This document shows, piece by piece, positions 1 through 5,816 of a stretch of 13,276 nt of DNA. The notes below the pieces were generated by a model. That model ran no database searches. It was given only the letters and a program-made list of their open reading frames with translations, and was not told the origin of the DNA. Both the position numbers and the translations under genes were made by a program. Positions within the stretch are counted from its first letter, which is position 1. Each line of letters starts with the position of its first letter. Source of the DNA: an uncultured Oscillospiraceae bacterium (GTDB lineage: Bacteria > Bacillota > Clostridia > Oscillospirales > Acutalibacteraceae); contig CABUAS010000047.1 in assembly GCA_902489595.1 (NCBI GenBank), forward strand, positions 1-13,276. The letters run 5' to 3'.

Positions 1-9
1 CATTTTGTG

Positions 10-18
10 TGGTAAAAT
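10..18 (+). promoter_or_regulatory. Extended -10 promoter element for cca
   Basis: TGG followed directly by TAAAAT (13-18) fits a SigA extended -10 element (TGn plus a 5/6 match to TATAAT). Transcription would begin near position 25, giving a leader of about 14 bases before the ATG at 39. The -35 region lies outside the window, so this rests on the -10 alone. It also argues against a GTG start at 9, which would sit inside the promoter. Confidence 0.5.
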
Positions 19-38
19 ATCCGAAAGAGAGGGATTGT

Positions 39-1361
39 ATGAATTTACCTGAAAACGGAAAAAAAGTTCTTGATTTACTGAATAAAAACGGTTTTGAGGC
101 TTATGCCGTCGGCGGTTTTGTGCGTGATATGCTTATGGGCAAAGCGCCCGGTGATTTTGATATTACAACATCCGCTTTGCCGACTGACACTGAAAATATT
201 TTAAAGCAAAATAATATCAAATATATTGAAACAGGTTTAAAACACGGTACAATAACTGCCGTTCTTGACGGTGAACCTATTGAAATTACAACTTTTCGCT
301 GTGACGGCGAGTATAAAGACAGCCGCCGCCCCGAAACAGTAAGTTTTGTAAGGGATATTAAAGAGGATTTGTCACGCCGTGATTTTACCGTTAATGCAAT
401 GGCATATAATGAGAAAAACGGCGTTGTGGATTTGTTCGGCGGTCAGCAGGATATAGAAGATAAAATTATTCGCTGTGTAGGCAATGCCGATACAAGATTT
501 AAAGAAGACGCTCTGCGGATTATGCGTGCACTCCGCTTTTCAGCCGTACTCGGTTTTGCGATTGAAGAAAAAACAAAAGAGGCGATTTTCAATAATAAAG
601 AACTTCTTTTAAATGTTGCCTCAGAACGTATTTTTACGGAACTTTATAAAATGCTGAAAGGCGAAAATATTTATAATGTGCTCAATGAATATCAGCAGGT
701 TATCGCTGTAATTATTCCTGAACTGTTGCCTTCAATGCACTGTGAGCAGAATAACCCGTGGCATATTTATAACGTTTATCAGCATATAATTCATGCTGTT
801 GAAAGCGCTCCGCCGGACAGTGATTTAAGACTTGTAATGCTTCTTCACGATATTGGCAAGCCTGCCGTTAAAACGACAGACAGCAGCGGTAAAGACCATT
901 TTAAATTTCACGCAAAAAAAAGTGCGGAAATTGCCGAACGGGTGCTCAGGCGTTTTCACACAAGCAATAAGATTATAAATAAAGTCACAGAACTTGTTTT
1001 TTATCATCAGTCCGTTGAAAATGTTGATGATATACGTGTTAAACGCTGGATTGCCAAAATAGGCGCAGAGCAGACTGAAAATCTTTTCAAAGTCCGTATG
1101 GCAGATCTTCTTGCCCATAACCCTGAAAAAATAGATTATGAGTATCATAAGCTCAAAGAATTGCTTGATGAACTGAATAATATTGTTGAGGCAGACGGAG
1201 CATTTTCAGTCAAAGACCTTGCAGTTCACGGCAATGACCTTATCGCCCTCGGCTTTAAAGGCAAAGAAATCGGTGAAAAACTTAATGAAATTTTAATGCT
1301 TGTTATAGATGATAAACTGAAAAATGATAAGCAGGCAATATTGTCTTATTTAACAAAATGA
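39..1361 (+). CDS. cca: CCA tRNA nucleotidyltransferase with HD domain
   Basis: This enzyme adds or repairs the 3'-terminal CCA of tRNAs in the cytoplasm using CTP and ATP without a nucleic-acid template. The 440-residue protein has the class II nucleotidyltransferase head: GGFVRD at 25-30, the metal-binding GDFD (D39, D41), RRD at 113-115 and the nucleotide-selecting EDALR at 156-160, followed by the RALRFSAVLGF helix. An HD-type phosphohydrolase domain follows (H249, H270-D271, H287, H291). The C-terminal stretch at 391-423 resembles the tRNA-binding tail of long bacterial Cca proteins. The ATG at 39 is chosen because GAGAGGGA (27-34) lies just upstream; an in-frame GTG at 9 overlaps the promoter. 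The EDxxR motif and tail favour a CCA-adding enzyme over poly(A) polymerase, though an A-adding-only relative cannot be excluded by eye. The gene converges on the minus-strand transporter and ends at a shared terminator. Confidence 0.93.
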   Translation: MNLPENGKKVLDLLNKNGFEAYAVGGFVRDMLMGKAPGDFDITTSALPTDTENILKQNNIKYIETGLKHGTITAVLDGEPIEITTFRCDGEYKDSRRPETVSFVRDIKEDLSRRDFTVNAMAYNEKNGVVDLFGGQQDIEDKIIRCVGNADTRFKEDALRIMRALRFSAVLGFAIEEKTKEAIFNNKELLLNVASERIFTELYKMLKGENIYNVLNEYQQVIAVIIPELLPSMHCEQNNPWHIYNVYQHIIHAVESAPPDSDLRLVMLLHDIGKPAVKTTDSSGKDHFKFHAKKSAEIAERVLRRFHTSNKIINKVTELVFYHQSVENVDDIRVKRWIAKIGAEQTENLFKVRMADLLAHNPEKIDYEYHKLKELLDELNNIVEADGAFSVKDLAVHGNDLIALGFKGKEIGEKLNEILMLVIDDKLKNDKQAILSYLTK

Positions 1362-1364
1362 CTT

Positions 1365-1396
1365 AAAAAAAGCACCACGGATGTGGTGCTTTTTTT
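1365..1396. terminator. Bidirectional rho-independent terminator
   Basis: A perfect 7-bp GC-rich stem, GCACCAC (1372-1378) with GTGGTGC (1383-1389), has a GGAT loop and is flanked by seven A on the left (1365-1371) and seven T on the right (1390-1396). It therefore supplies a U-tract on both strands. It lies four bases after the cca stop and overlaps the stop codon of the convergent cation efflux gene (1395-1397), so it should end both transcripts. Confidence 0.93.
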
Positions 1397-2561
1397 ATAC
1401 AAAACTATGTTCAACCGTCACTACCAGCATAATATCGGGGCATGCGGCTTTTGTCTGTTCTCTCAATTCTTTTAAAATTGTTTTGCCGTCTTTGTTGTAT
1501 CCGTGCGGAATAACAAGGTCGAAAATAAAGTTTGTGTGGCTTTCGCCCTCAACAACTCTGAAATCGTGAAATGTAAAACTGCTGTCGTAATCTTCAATGA
1601 TTCTTGCCATAATTTCTTTGTAGTTATTGATTTTTTCATCGTCAACCACAACAGGGTCCATATGAATACACATCATTATATTCAGCTTTTTGCTGATTCT
1701 TTTTTCAACATTGTCTATAATATCATGCAGTTTTAATACATCAATATTGCTCGGCACTTCGGCATGGGCAGATGCAATTCTTCTGCCCGGTCCGTAATCG
1801 TGAACAATCAGGTCGTGCACACCTACAATATAGTCCTCCTCAAGCATAATATCTTCAATGCTTTTTACAAGCTCCGGGTCGGGTGCTTTGCCGAGCAGAT
1901 TACCGATTATGTCTTTAATTATCTCAATGCCCGAAATAAGAACGAAAACGGCAACGGCAACGCCTATAATTCCGTCGGCGATTTTGAATTTTGTAAGTGA
2001 TGAAATCAGAAGTGCAATAATTGTGGCAAGTGTTGCAAGGCAGTCATTCAGACTGTCCTGCGCAACGGCTTTCAGATTGATGTTGTCGCTGATTTTAAAA
2101 AGTGAACGGTTAAAAATTGCCATACCTAATTTAACACATATTGCAAGTGCAAGAATAATAATATACCAGATGTTAAACTGAATTTCTTCGGGGTGAATTA
2201 TTTTTTCAACAGAACTTTTTCCGAGTTCAATTCCCATAAACAAAATGAAAAATGCAACGATAAGCGCCGAAATATATTCAAATCTGCCGTGACCGAACGG
2301 GTGTTCTTTGTCTACAGGCTTGTTTGAAAGCTTTGAGCCCACAATCGTAACTATGTTAGAGCCTGCGTCTGACAGGTTGTTTGCTGCGTCGGCGGTAATT
2401 GAAACAGAATTTGTTATTGTGCCTATAAAAAACTTTATCAGGCACAGAATTATGTTGCATATAATTCCTACAATTCCGCTCATTGTGCCTATATATTCAC
2501 GCTTTTTTAAATCCGTAAGGTTCTTTTTGTCAAGCCTTTTGTCTATAAATTTTTTTAACAT
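1395..2561 (-). CDS. Cation diffusion facilitator, probable Mn2+ efflux transporter
   Basis: This is a proton-coupled divalent metal exporter of the cation diffusion facilitator family, in the cytoplasmic membrane. It is 388 residues from the chosen start. Hydrophobic helices span about 26-48, 97-118, 131-150, 175-190 and 196-222, with the family loop HPFGHGR at 88-94. The transport-site positions read N61xxxD65 in helix II and D169xxxD173 in helix V. An Asn/Asp plus Asp/Asp site is what I recall for manganese exporters such as pneumococcal MntE; zinc exporters usually carry His in helix V. Mn2+ specificity is thus inference. The cytosolic part (225-388) looks duplicated: EEDYIVGVHDLIVHDYG (241-257) and a later IEDY...FHDFRV (322-336) start two similar halves. 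I chose the ATG at 2561 because AAGAGG sits seven bases upstream on the minus strand. An upstream in-frame ATG at 2579 falls about four bases after the predicted transcription start and has no binding site. Confidence 0.9.
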   Translation of the reverse strand: MLKKFIDKRLDKKNLTDLKKREYIGTMSGIVGIICNIILCLIKFFIGTITNSVSITADAANNLSDAGSNIVTIVGSKLSNKPVDKEHPFGHGRFEYISALIVAFFILFMGIELGKSSVEKIIHPEEIQFNIWYIIILALAICVKLGMAIFNRSLFKISDNINLKAVAQDSLNDCLATLATIIALLISSLTKFKIADGIIGVAVAVFVLISGIEIIKDIIGNLLGKAPDPELVKSIEDIMLEEDYIVGVHDLIVHDYGPGRRIASAHAEVPSNIDVLKLHDIIDNVEKRISKKLNIMMCIHMDPVVVDDEKINNYKEIMARIIEDYDSSFTFHDFRVVEGESHTNFIFDLVIPHGYNKDGKTILKELREQTKAACPDIMLVVTVEHSFV

Positions 2562-2568
2562 CTGATAA

Positions 2569-2574
2569 CCTCTT
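2569..2574 (-). promoter_or_regulatory. Ribosome binding site deciding the CDF start
   Basis: CCTCTT on the plus strand reads AAGAGG on the minus strand, seven bases before the ATG at 2561. It selects this start over the upstream in-frame ATG at 2579. Confidence 0.75.
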
Positions 2575-2589
2575 TTCATATATTATTTG

Positions 2590-2618
2590 ATGATACCATA
2601 TTTTTCTCTTTAAAACAA
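2590..2618 (-). promoter_or_regulatory. SigA promoter for the cation efflux gene
   Basis: On the minus strand, TTGTTT (2613-2618) is separated by exactly 17 bases from TATCAT (2590-2595), and TGG stands just before the -10. Transcription would begin near 2583, giving a leader of about 22 bases. Its -35 overlaps that of the divergent plus-strand promoter. The leader is too short for a yybP-ykoY-type manganese riboswitch. Confidence 0.7.
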
Positions 2619-2637
2619 GGTCGTTTTATGTTATAAT
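2609..2637 (+). promoter_or_regulatory. SigA promoter for the flavoprotein gene
   Basis: A perfect TATAAT (2632-2637) is preceded by TGT, an extended -10. A weak -35, TTTAAA (2609-2614, 4/6 match), lies 17 bases upstream. Transcription should start about 2643-2645, which leaves a very short leader of roughly 8-10 bases before the ATG at 2653. Confidence 0.65.
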
Positions 2638-2652
2638 TTTCTTGGTGATGAT

Positions 2653-3201
2653 ATGAAGAATATGCTTATTATTAACGGTTCTCCGAGAGAAGACGGCGTA
2701 TGCGCCGAGCTTATAAAACAGGTAAAGCCTTATTTTATTGACTGTAAAATTATTCAGTATAATACTTATGATTTAGCTCCTGCACCGTGCCGTGACTGCA
2801 AATACTGCGAATATCACGACGGCTGTTATAATAAGGATTTGGATTTGTTTTTTGAGGATTTTGAAAATGCAGATTATATCGCCTTTTTTACCCCGGTTTA
2901 TAATAATTTTTTCCCTGCACCGCTAAAGGCGGTTATTGACCGCTTTCAGCGCTATTTCAGTGCAAGATTTAAACGGGGCGCCAATCCTCCTATAGAAAAA
3001 TTTAAAAAAGTCGGCGTGGTTATTGCGGCAGGTTCAAACGCCCGTGTTGCGTCTGATTTTATGGTGAATACCTTAAAACAGTCTTTTGCCGTGCTCGGCG
3101 GTGAAGTGTGCGCAAGGTATTTTATTCCGAATACGGATATCGGAAAGTATACTTTCAATAATATTGAACTTCAGAAGTTTATTCATCAGATGAAAGAATA
3201 A
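2653..3201 (+). CDS. NADPH-dependent FMN reductase/iron-sulfur flavoprotein-like protein
   Basis: This is a small flavodoxin-fold oxidoreductase of 182 residues, expected to bind FMN and act in the cytoplasm; its substrate cannot be read from sequence. The N-terminal strand and phosphate loop LIINGSPRED (5-14) and the later FFTPVYNNFFPAPLKAVIDR (78-97) are the characteristic FMN-binding segments, and VVIAAGSNA (122-130) is the third flavin-contacting strand. Between them are four cysteines, C46, C49, C52 and C58, spaced CX2CX2CX5C. That spacing fits the compact motif of Isf-type iron-sulfur flavoproteins, although many FMN reductase relatives keep cysteines here without a proven cluster. GGTGAT (2644-2649) is the likely ribosome binding site with close spacing. 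An ATG at 2662 is an alternative start with a poorer site. The gene is divergent from the cation exporter and appears to be a single-gene transcript ending at 3300. Confidence 0.85.
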   Translation: MKNMLIINGSPREDGVCAELIKQVKPYFIDCKIIQYNTYDLAPAPCRDCKYCEYHDGCYNKDLDLFFEDFENADYIAFFTPVYNNFFPAPLKAVIDRFQRYFSARFKRGANPPIEKFKKVGVVIAAGSNARVASDFMVNTLKQSFAVLGGEVCARYFIPNTDIGKYTFNNIELQKFIHQMKE

Positions 3202-3208
3202 TAAATTA

Positions 3209-3261
3209 ACCTCATTGCCTTCCCCTTGAGGGGAAGGGGGACCGATTGCGGTGGATGAGGT
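3209..3261 (+). repeat. Three-way-junction palindromic intergenic element
   Basis: An outer stem, ACCTCAT (3209-3215) with ATGAGGT (3255-3261), encloses two hairpins. The first is CCTTCCCC (3218-3225) with GGGGAAGG (3230-3237) around a TTGA loop. The second is ACCG (3241-3244) with CGGT (3249-3252) around ATTG. All three stems are perfect. The inner CCTTCCCC/GGGGAAGG palindrome resembles dispersed intergenic repeats I recall from gut Firmicutes. It sits eight bases after the flavoprotein stop, in the predicted 3' untranslated region. Confidence 0.65.
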
Positions 3262-3272
3262 GTAATGAAAGT

Positions 3273-3300
3273 AAAAGCATCTCTTATGAGGTGCTTTTTT
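3273..3300 (+). terminator. Rho-independent terminator after the flavoprotein gene
   Basis: The stem GCATCTC (3277-3283) with GAGGTGC (3288-3294) contains one T-G wobble and closes on a TTAT loop. It is flanked by AAAA upstream and TTTTTT (3295-3300) downstream. It ends the flavoprotein transcript before the ruvC promoter. The A-tract could give weaker termination on the other strand, but no minus-strand gene is nearby. Confidence 0.9.
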
Positions 3301-3327
3301 GTATATAAATTATCTTAAATTATTTTA

Positions 3328-3356
3328 TTGATTATATATATAAAATATGCTATAAT
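3328..3356 (+). promoter_or_regulatory. SigA promoter for the ruv genes
   Basis: TTGATT (3328-3333) and TATAAT (3351-3356) are exactly 17 bases apart, with TGC directly before the -10. Transcription should begin near 3363, about 25 bases before the chosen ruvC start. No LexA/SOS box (GAAC-N4-GTTC-like) is visible around it. Confidence 0.78.
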
Positions 3357-3371
3357 TTTATAAATTAAAAT

Positions 3372-3378
3372 GGAGCAG
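3372..3378 (+). promoter_or_regulatory. Ribosome binding site supporting the ruvC start
   Basis: GGAGCAG lies nine bases before the ATG at 3388. The in-frame ATG at 3370 has no binding site and sits about seven bases after the predicted transcription start. Confidence 0.55.
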
Positions 3379-3387
3379 TATATACAG

Positions 3388-3879
3388 ATGGTTATTCTCG
3401 GCATTGACCCCGGTTACGCCATAGTAGGCTGGGGAGTTCTTGAATATAATGCAAATAAATTCAGAGTTATTGATTACGGCGCAATTACAACCGATGCTCA
3501 TACTGAATTTTCGCTAAGACTTCAGCAGATCTACTGCGGTATGAATGAAATTTTTGATAAATATCATCCCGATGTTATGAGTATGGAAAAGCTGTTTTAT
3601 AATAATAATGCCAAAACAGTTATTGATGTTGCACAGGCAAGGGGCGTTATTACTCTATCGGCAAGGCTTCATAATGTGCCGGTTTCGGAATATACGCCGC
3701 TTCAGGTTAAGCAGTCAGTTACAGGCTACGGCAGGGCAGTTAAAAAGCAGGTGCAGGAGATGACAAGAATTATTCTTAATCTTGAAAAAATCCCTAAGCC
3801 CGATGATACTGCAGATGCGCTTGCAATGGCAATCTGCCACGGTCATTCCAGCGGCAGTATATTAAATAATTTGTTTTAA
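3388..3879 (+). CDS. ruvC: Holliday junction resolvase RuvC
   Basis: This crossover-junction endodeoxyribonuclease cuts Holliday junctions with symmetric nicks during recombinational repair, working with the RuvAB motor. The 163-residue protein has a complete RNase H-like acidic set: D7 in ILGIDPG, E67 in SMEKLF, and D140 and D143 in PDDTADALAMAICH. The central TGYGRAVKKQV segment (112-122) matches the family. Its length is close to the usual 165-175 residues. The start at ATG 3388 gives the typical MVILGIDPG N terminus; starting at 3370 would add six residues (MEQYIQ) without a ribosome binding site. It is the first gene of the ruvC-ruvA-ruvB cluster but is separated from ruvA by 123 bases containing three hairpin repeats, whereas these genes are usually closer together. 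Confidence 0.95.
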   Translation: MVILGIDPGYAIVGWGVLEYNANKFRVIDYGAITTDAHTEFSLRLQQIYCGMNEIFDKYHPDVMSMEKLFYNNNAKTVIDVAQARGVITLSARLHNVPVSEYTPLQVKQSVTGYGRAVKKQVQEMTRIILNLEKIPKPDDTADALAMAICHGHSSGSILNNLF

Positions 3880-3890
3880 TGTGTTTATTT

Positions 3891-3917
3891 GCGGGGAGGG
3901 TCTCTGTGCCCTCCTGC
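3891..3917 (+). repeat. GTAGGG-family hairpin repeat, copy A1 (head degenerate)
   Basis: The stem is GGAGGG (3895-3900) with CCCTCC (3909-3914) around TCTCTGTG. The usual GTAGGG head is replaced by GCGGGG. Its tail, CCCTCCTGCAA, is identical to that of copy C2 some 8.6 kb away, which supports common descent. Confidence 0.7.
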
Positions 3918-3922
3918 AAAAT

Positions 3923-3949
3923 GTAGGGGAGGGTCTCCGTGCCCTCCCG
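3923..3949 (+). repeat. GTAGGG-family hairpin repeat, copy A2
   Basis: It has a GTAGGG head (3923-3928), a perfect 7-bp stem GGGAGGG (3927-3933) with CCCTCCC (3942-3948), an 8-base loop TCTCCGTG, and a CCCG end. There is no T-tract, so it is not a standard terminator. It differs from copy B3 at a single position. Confidence 0.8.
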
Positions 3950-3963
3950 AAGAATTAAGAATC

Positions 3964-3987
3964 GTAGGGGCGGATATTATCCGCCCG
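3964..3987 (+). repeat. GTAGGG-family hairpin repeat, copy A3
   Basis: It has a GTAGGG head and an 8-bp perfect stem GGGCGGAT (3968-3975) with ATCCGCCC (3979-3986), plus a CCCG end. The ruvA ribosome binding site begins six bases later (AAGGTG from 3992), so the folded hairpin sits just upstream of the initiation region. Confidence 0.8.
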
Positions 3988-4002
3988 TCAAAAGGTGAAA
4001 TT

Positions 4003-4608
4003 ATGATTTACAGTTTAAAAGGTGAATTAAAATATATTGATGCGCAGTTTGTTGTGGTAGAGTGCGGCGGTGTAGGTTTTAAATGCTTTACTTCGCTTAA
4101 TACATCAAAAAATATCGGTAAAATCGGCAGTCAGGTTATGCTTTATACGTATATGTCCGTTCGTGAAGACGCCATGGATTTGTTCGGATTTTCAACAACT
4201 GCCGAGCTTGATGCATTTAAGTTGCTTATTACGGTATCAGGTGTAGGGCCTAAAGCAGGAATTGCCATTCTTTCAGAGCTCAGCCCAGATAAACTTGCAA
4301 TCGCAATCGCAAGCTCAGATGTAAAGTCAATTACAAGGGCAAACGGTGTCGGCAAAAAAACGGCAGAGCGTGTTGTGCTTGAGCTTAAGGATAAAATGGC
4401 AGGTGTCGGCGGTGAAAATATTTCATCAGCCGTTCAGTCAGCTATGTCTGCGGTTGAAGAGTCTGCCGCAAGCGAGGCGGTTGCCGCACTTGTTGCTCTT
4501 GGTTTCAGTCAAAGTGATGCGGCAGTTGCCGTAGGTCAGATGGATAAATCGCTTTCTGCCGATGAAATGATAAGAATCGGTTTAAAACAGCTTTCAAGAA
4601 ATTTGTAA
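4003..4608 (+). CDS. ruvA: Holliday junction branch migration protein RuvA
   Basis: RuvA binds the four-way junction as a tetramer and loads RuvB rings for branch migration. At 201 residues it has the family's normal length. The N-terminal OB-fold runs from MIYSLKGELKYID to about residue 63. Two helix-hairpin-helix DNA-binding motifs follow, VSGVGPKAG (78-86) and ANGVGKKTAERV (113-124). A variable linker precedes the RuvB-contacting domain III (about 155-201, SEAVAALVALGFS). The ATG at 4003 has AAGGTGA a few bases upstream and gives the conserved start. The frame stays open upstream to 3889, but that extension is translated hairpin repeat (Cys-Pro-Pro-rich) and should not be annotated as protein. 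The ruvB start lies 18 bases after the stop. Confidence 0.96.
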   Translation: MIYSLKGELKYIDAQFVVVECGGVGFKCFTSLNTSKNIGKIGSQVMLYTYMSVREDAMDLFGFSTTAELDAFKLLITVSGVGPKAGIAILSELSPDKLAIAIASSDVKSITRANGVGKKTAERVVLELKDKMAGVGGENISSAVQSAMSAVEESAASEAVAALVALGFSQSDAAVAVGQMDKSLSADEMIRIGLKQLSRNL

Positions 4609-4626
4609 TATTATTGGTGAATAAAT

Positions 4627-5655
4627 ATGAGTGAAATGGATTTTGAAAACAGAATAGTTTCAACTGAGTTTACCGAGGCAGACAGTGATATCGAAAGCAG
4701 TCTGCGCCCTAAAACGCTTGATGATTACACAGGTCAGGCAAAGGCTAAAGAAAATCTTTCTGTTTATATTAAGGCGGCTCGCGGCAGAGGAGAGGCTCTT
4801 GATCATGTTCTGCTTTACGGCCCCCCGGGTCTCGGCAAAACAACGCTTGCAGGCATAATTGCCAATGAAATGGGCGTAAATATCAGAATTACAAGCGGTC
4901 CTGCCATCGAAAAGCAAGGCGATCTTGCCGCTATTCTTACAAATCTTCAGGACGGCGATGTGCTTTTTATTGACGAAATTCACCGCCTTAACAGAAGCGT
5001 TGAAGAGGTTCTTTATCCTGCTATGGAGGACAGGGCGCTTGATATTATTATCGGCAAAGGTCCGTCGGCAAGGTCAATAAGGCTTGATTTGCCGAATTTT
5101 ACACTTGTCGGCGCTACTACAAGAGCAGGTCAGTTGTCAGCCCCTCTGCGTGACAGATTCGGCGTTATTCTCCGTCTTGAACTTTACAGCAATGAAGAAC
5201 TTGCAGCGATTGTTAACAGAAGTGCAGGAATTCTGGGCATAAATATAGATAAGGAGGGTGCGGCTGAAATTGCCTCACGTTCAAGAGGAACACCCCGTAT
5301 TGCAAACAGACTCCTTAAAAGAAGCCGTGATTTTGCAGAGGTTAAGTATGACGGCGTAATTACGAAAGAGGCTTCACGTGATGCGCTTGAGCGTATGGAA
5401 GTTGATGAACTCGGTCTTGACTCAATCGACAGGCGGCTGCTTACTGCAATGATTAAAAATTATAACGGCGGTCCTGTAGGACTTGAAACTATTGCCGCTA
5501 ATATCGGCGAAGAGGCTGTTACGATTGAAGACGTGTGCGAACCTTTTCTTATGCAGATAGGCTTTTTGAGCAGAACTCCGAGGGGCAGATGTGTTACCCC
5601 TGCCGGTTATAAGCATTTGGGCTTTGAGCAGGACGGTCAGCAGACCTTGCTTTGA
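4627..5655 (+). CDS. ruvB: Holliday junction branch migration ATPase RuvB
   Basis: RuvB is the AAA+ hexameric motor that pumps DNA through RuvA-bound Holliday junctions. The 342-residue protein is full length. Walker A is GPPGLGKT (65-72), Walker B LFIDEIH (113-119), sensor 1 GATTR (162-166), the arginine finger R175 in APLRDRFG, and sensor 2 lies around R224 in GTPRIANRLL. A winged-helix DNA-binding domain occupies about 260-335, ending in the conserved FLSRTPRGR (313-321). The ATG at 4627 follows GGTGA (4616-4620). Nothing that looks like a U-tract terminator follows, so read-through toward glmM across the hairpin cluster is possible. Confidence 0.97.
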   Translation: MSEMDFENRIVSTEFTEADSDIESSLRPKTLDDYTGQAKAKENLSVYIKAARGRGEALDHVLLYGPPGLGKTTLAGIIANEMGVNIRITSGPAIEKQGDLAAILTNLQDGDVLFIDEIHRLNRSVEEVLYPAMEDRALDIIIGKGPSARSIRLDLPNFTLVGATTRAGQLSAPLRDRFGVILRLELYSNEELAAIVNRSAGILGINIDKEGAAEIASRSRGTPRIANRLLKRSRDFAEVKYDGVITKEASRDALERMEVDELGLDSIDRRLLTAMIKNYNGGPVGLETIAANIGEEAVTIEDVCEPFLMQIGFLSRTPRGRCVTPAGYKHLGFEQDGQQTLL

Positions 5656-5669
5656 TATCCATATTGATT

Positions 5670-5695
5670 GCAGGGGAGGTTCTCCGCCCCTCCCG
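5670..5695 (+). repeat. GTAGGG-family hairpin repeat, copy B1 (head degenerate)
   Basis: The stem is GGGAGG (5674-5679) with CCTCCC (5689-5694), followed by G. The head reads GCAGGGG instead of GTAGGGG. It is the first of five elements in the 192-base gap between ruvB and glmM. Confidence 0.7.
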
Positions 5696-5699
5696 TCTT

Positions 5700-5726
5700 G
5701 TAGGGGTCGATGCCCTCATCGACCCG
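5700..5726 (+). repeat. GTAGGG-family hairpin repeat, copy B2
   Basis: It has a GTAGGG head and an 8-bp perfect stem GGGTCGAT (5704-5711) with ATCGACCC (5718-5725) around loop GCCCTC, and ends in CCCG. Stem bases differ from those of copies A2 and A3, yet pairing is perfect. Confidence 0.8.
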
Positions 5727-5738
5727 TAAAATATAATC

Positions 5739-5765
5739 GTAGGGGAGGGTCTCCGTGCCCTCACG
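5739..5765 (+). repeat. GTAGGG-family hairpin repeat, copy B3
   Basis: Over 27 bases it matches copy A2 except for one base, A5763 where A2 has C. That change interrupts the outer part of the stem and leaves GAGGG (5745-5749) with CCCTC (5758-5762). It looks like a slightly decayed recent copy. Confidence 0.75.
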
Positions 5766-5769
5766 TCTC

Positions 5770-5796
5770 GTAGGGTGCACCGTCCTCGGCGCACCG
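5770..5796 (+). repeat. GTAGGG-family hairpin repeat, copy B4
   Basis: After the GTAGGG head, GGTGCACCG (5774-5782) pairs with CGGCGCACC (5787-5795) with one internal A-C mismatch and a TCCT loop. It is the closest relative of copy C1 near 12500. Confidence 0.75.
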
Positions 5797-5803
5797 CAAT
5801 ATA

Positions 5804-5816
5804 GCGGATATTATCC
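5804..5816 (+). repeat. GTAGGG-family hairpin repeat, remnant B5
   Basis: The 13-base core GCGGATATTATCC is identical to the centre of copy A3, but the GTAGGG head and CCCG end are lost. It is read as an eroded copy. It lies about 20 bases before the glmM ribosome binding site. Confidence 0.5.

Noticed and set aside
1858..2565. Plus-strand open frames opposite the cation exporter
   Set aside because: They are antisense shadows. The minus-strand frame has family motifs, transmembrane helices, a promoter and a ribosome binding site.
2562..2652. Manganese (yybP-ykoY) riboswitch upstream of the CDF gene
   Set aside because: The predicted leader is only about 22 bases, too short for the aptamer, and no conserved loop sequences are visible.
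3209..3261. tRNA or tRNA remnant
   Set aside because: The cloverleaf-like fold has only two inner arms, with no T-loop GTTCRA or anticodon-arm geometry and no CCA end.
3300..3370. SOS (LexA) operator before ruvC
   Set aside because: No GAAC-N4-GTTC-like palindrome was found around the promoter, so SOS control is not supported by this sequence.
5732..5737. TATAAT as a promoter for glmM
   Set aside because: No -35 match lies 16-18 bases upstream and there is no TGn. It falls between two repeat copies in an AT-rich spacer.
3891..5816. GTAGGG hairpin clusters as a CRISPR array
   Set aside because: The units vary in stem sequence and length, spacing is irregular (4 to 14 bases between most copies), no constant repeat is present and no cas gene is nearby.
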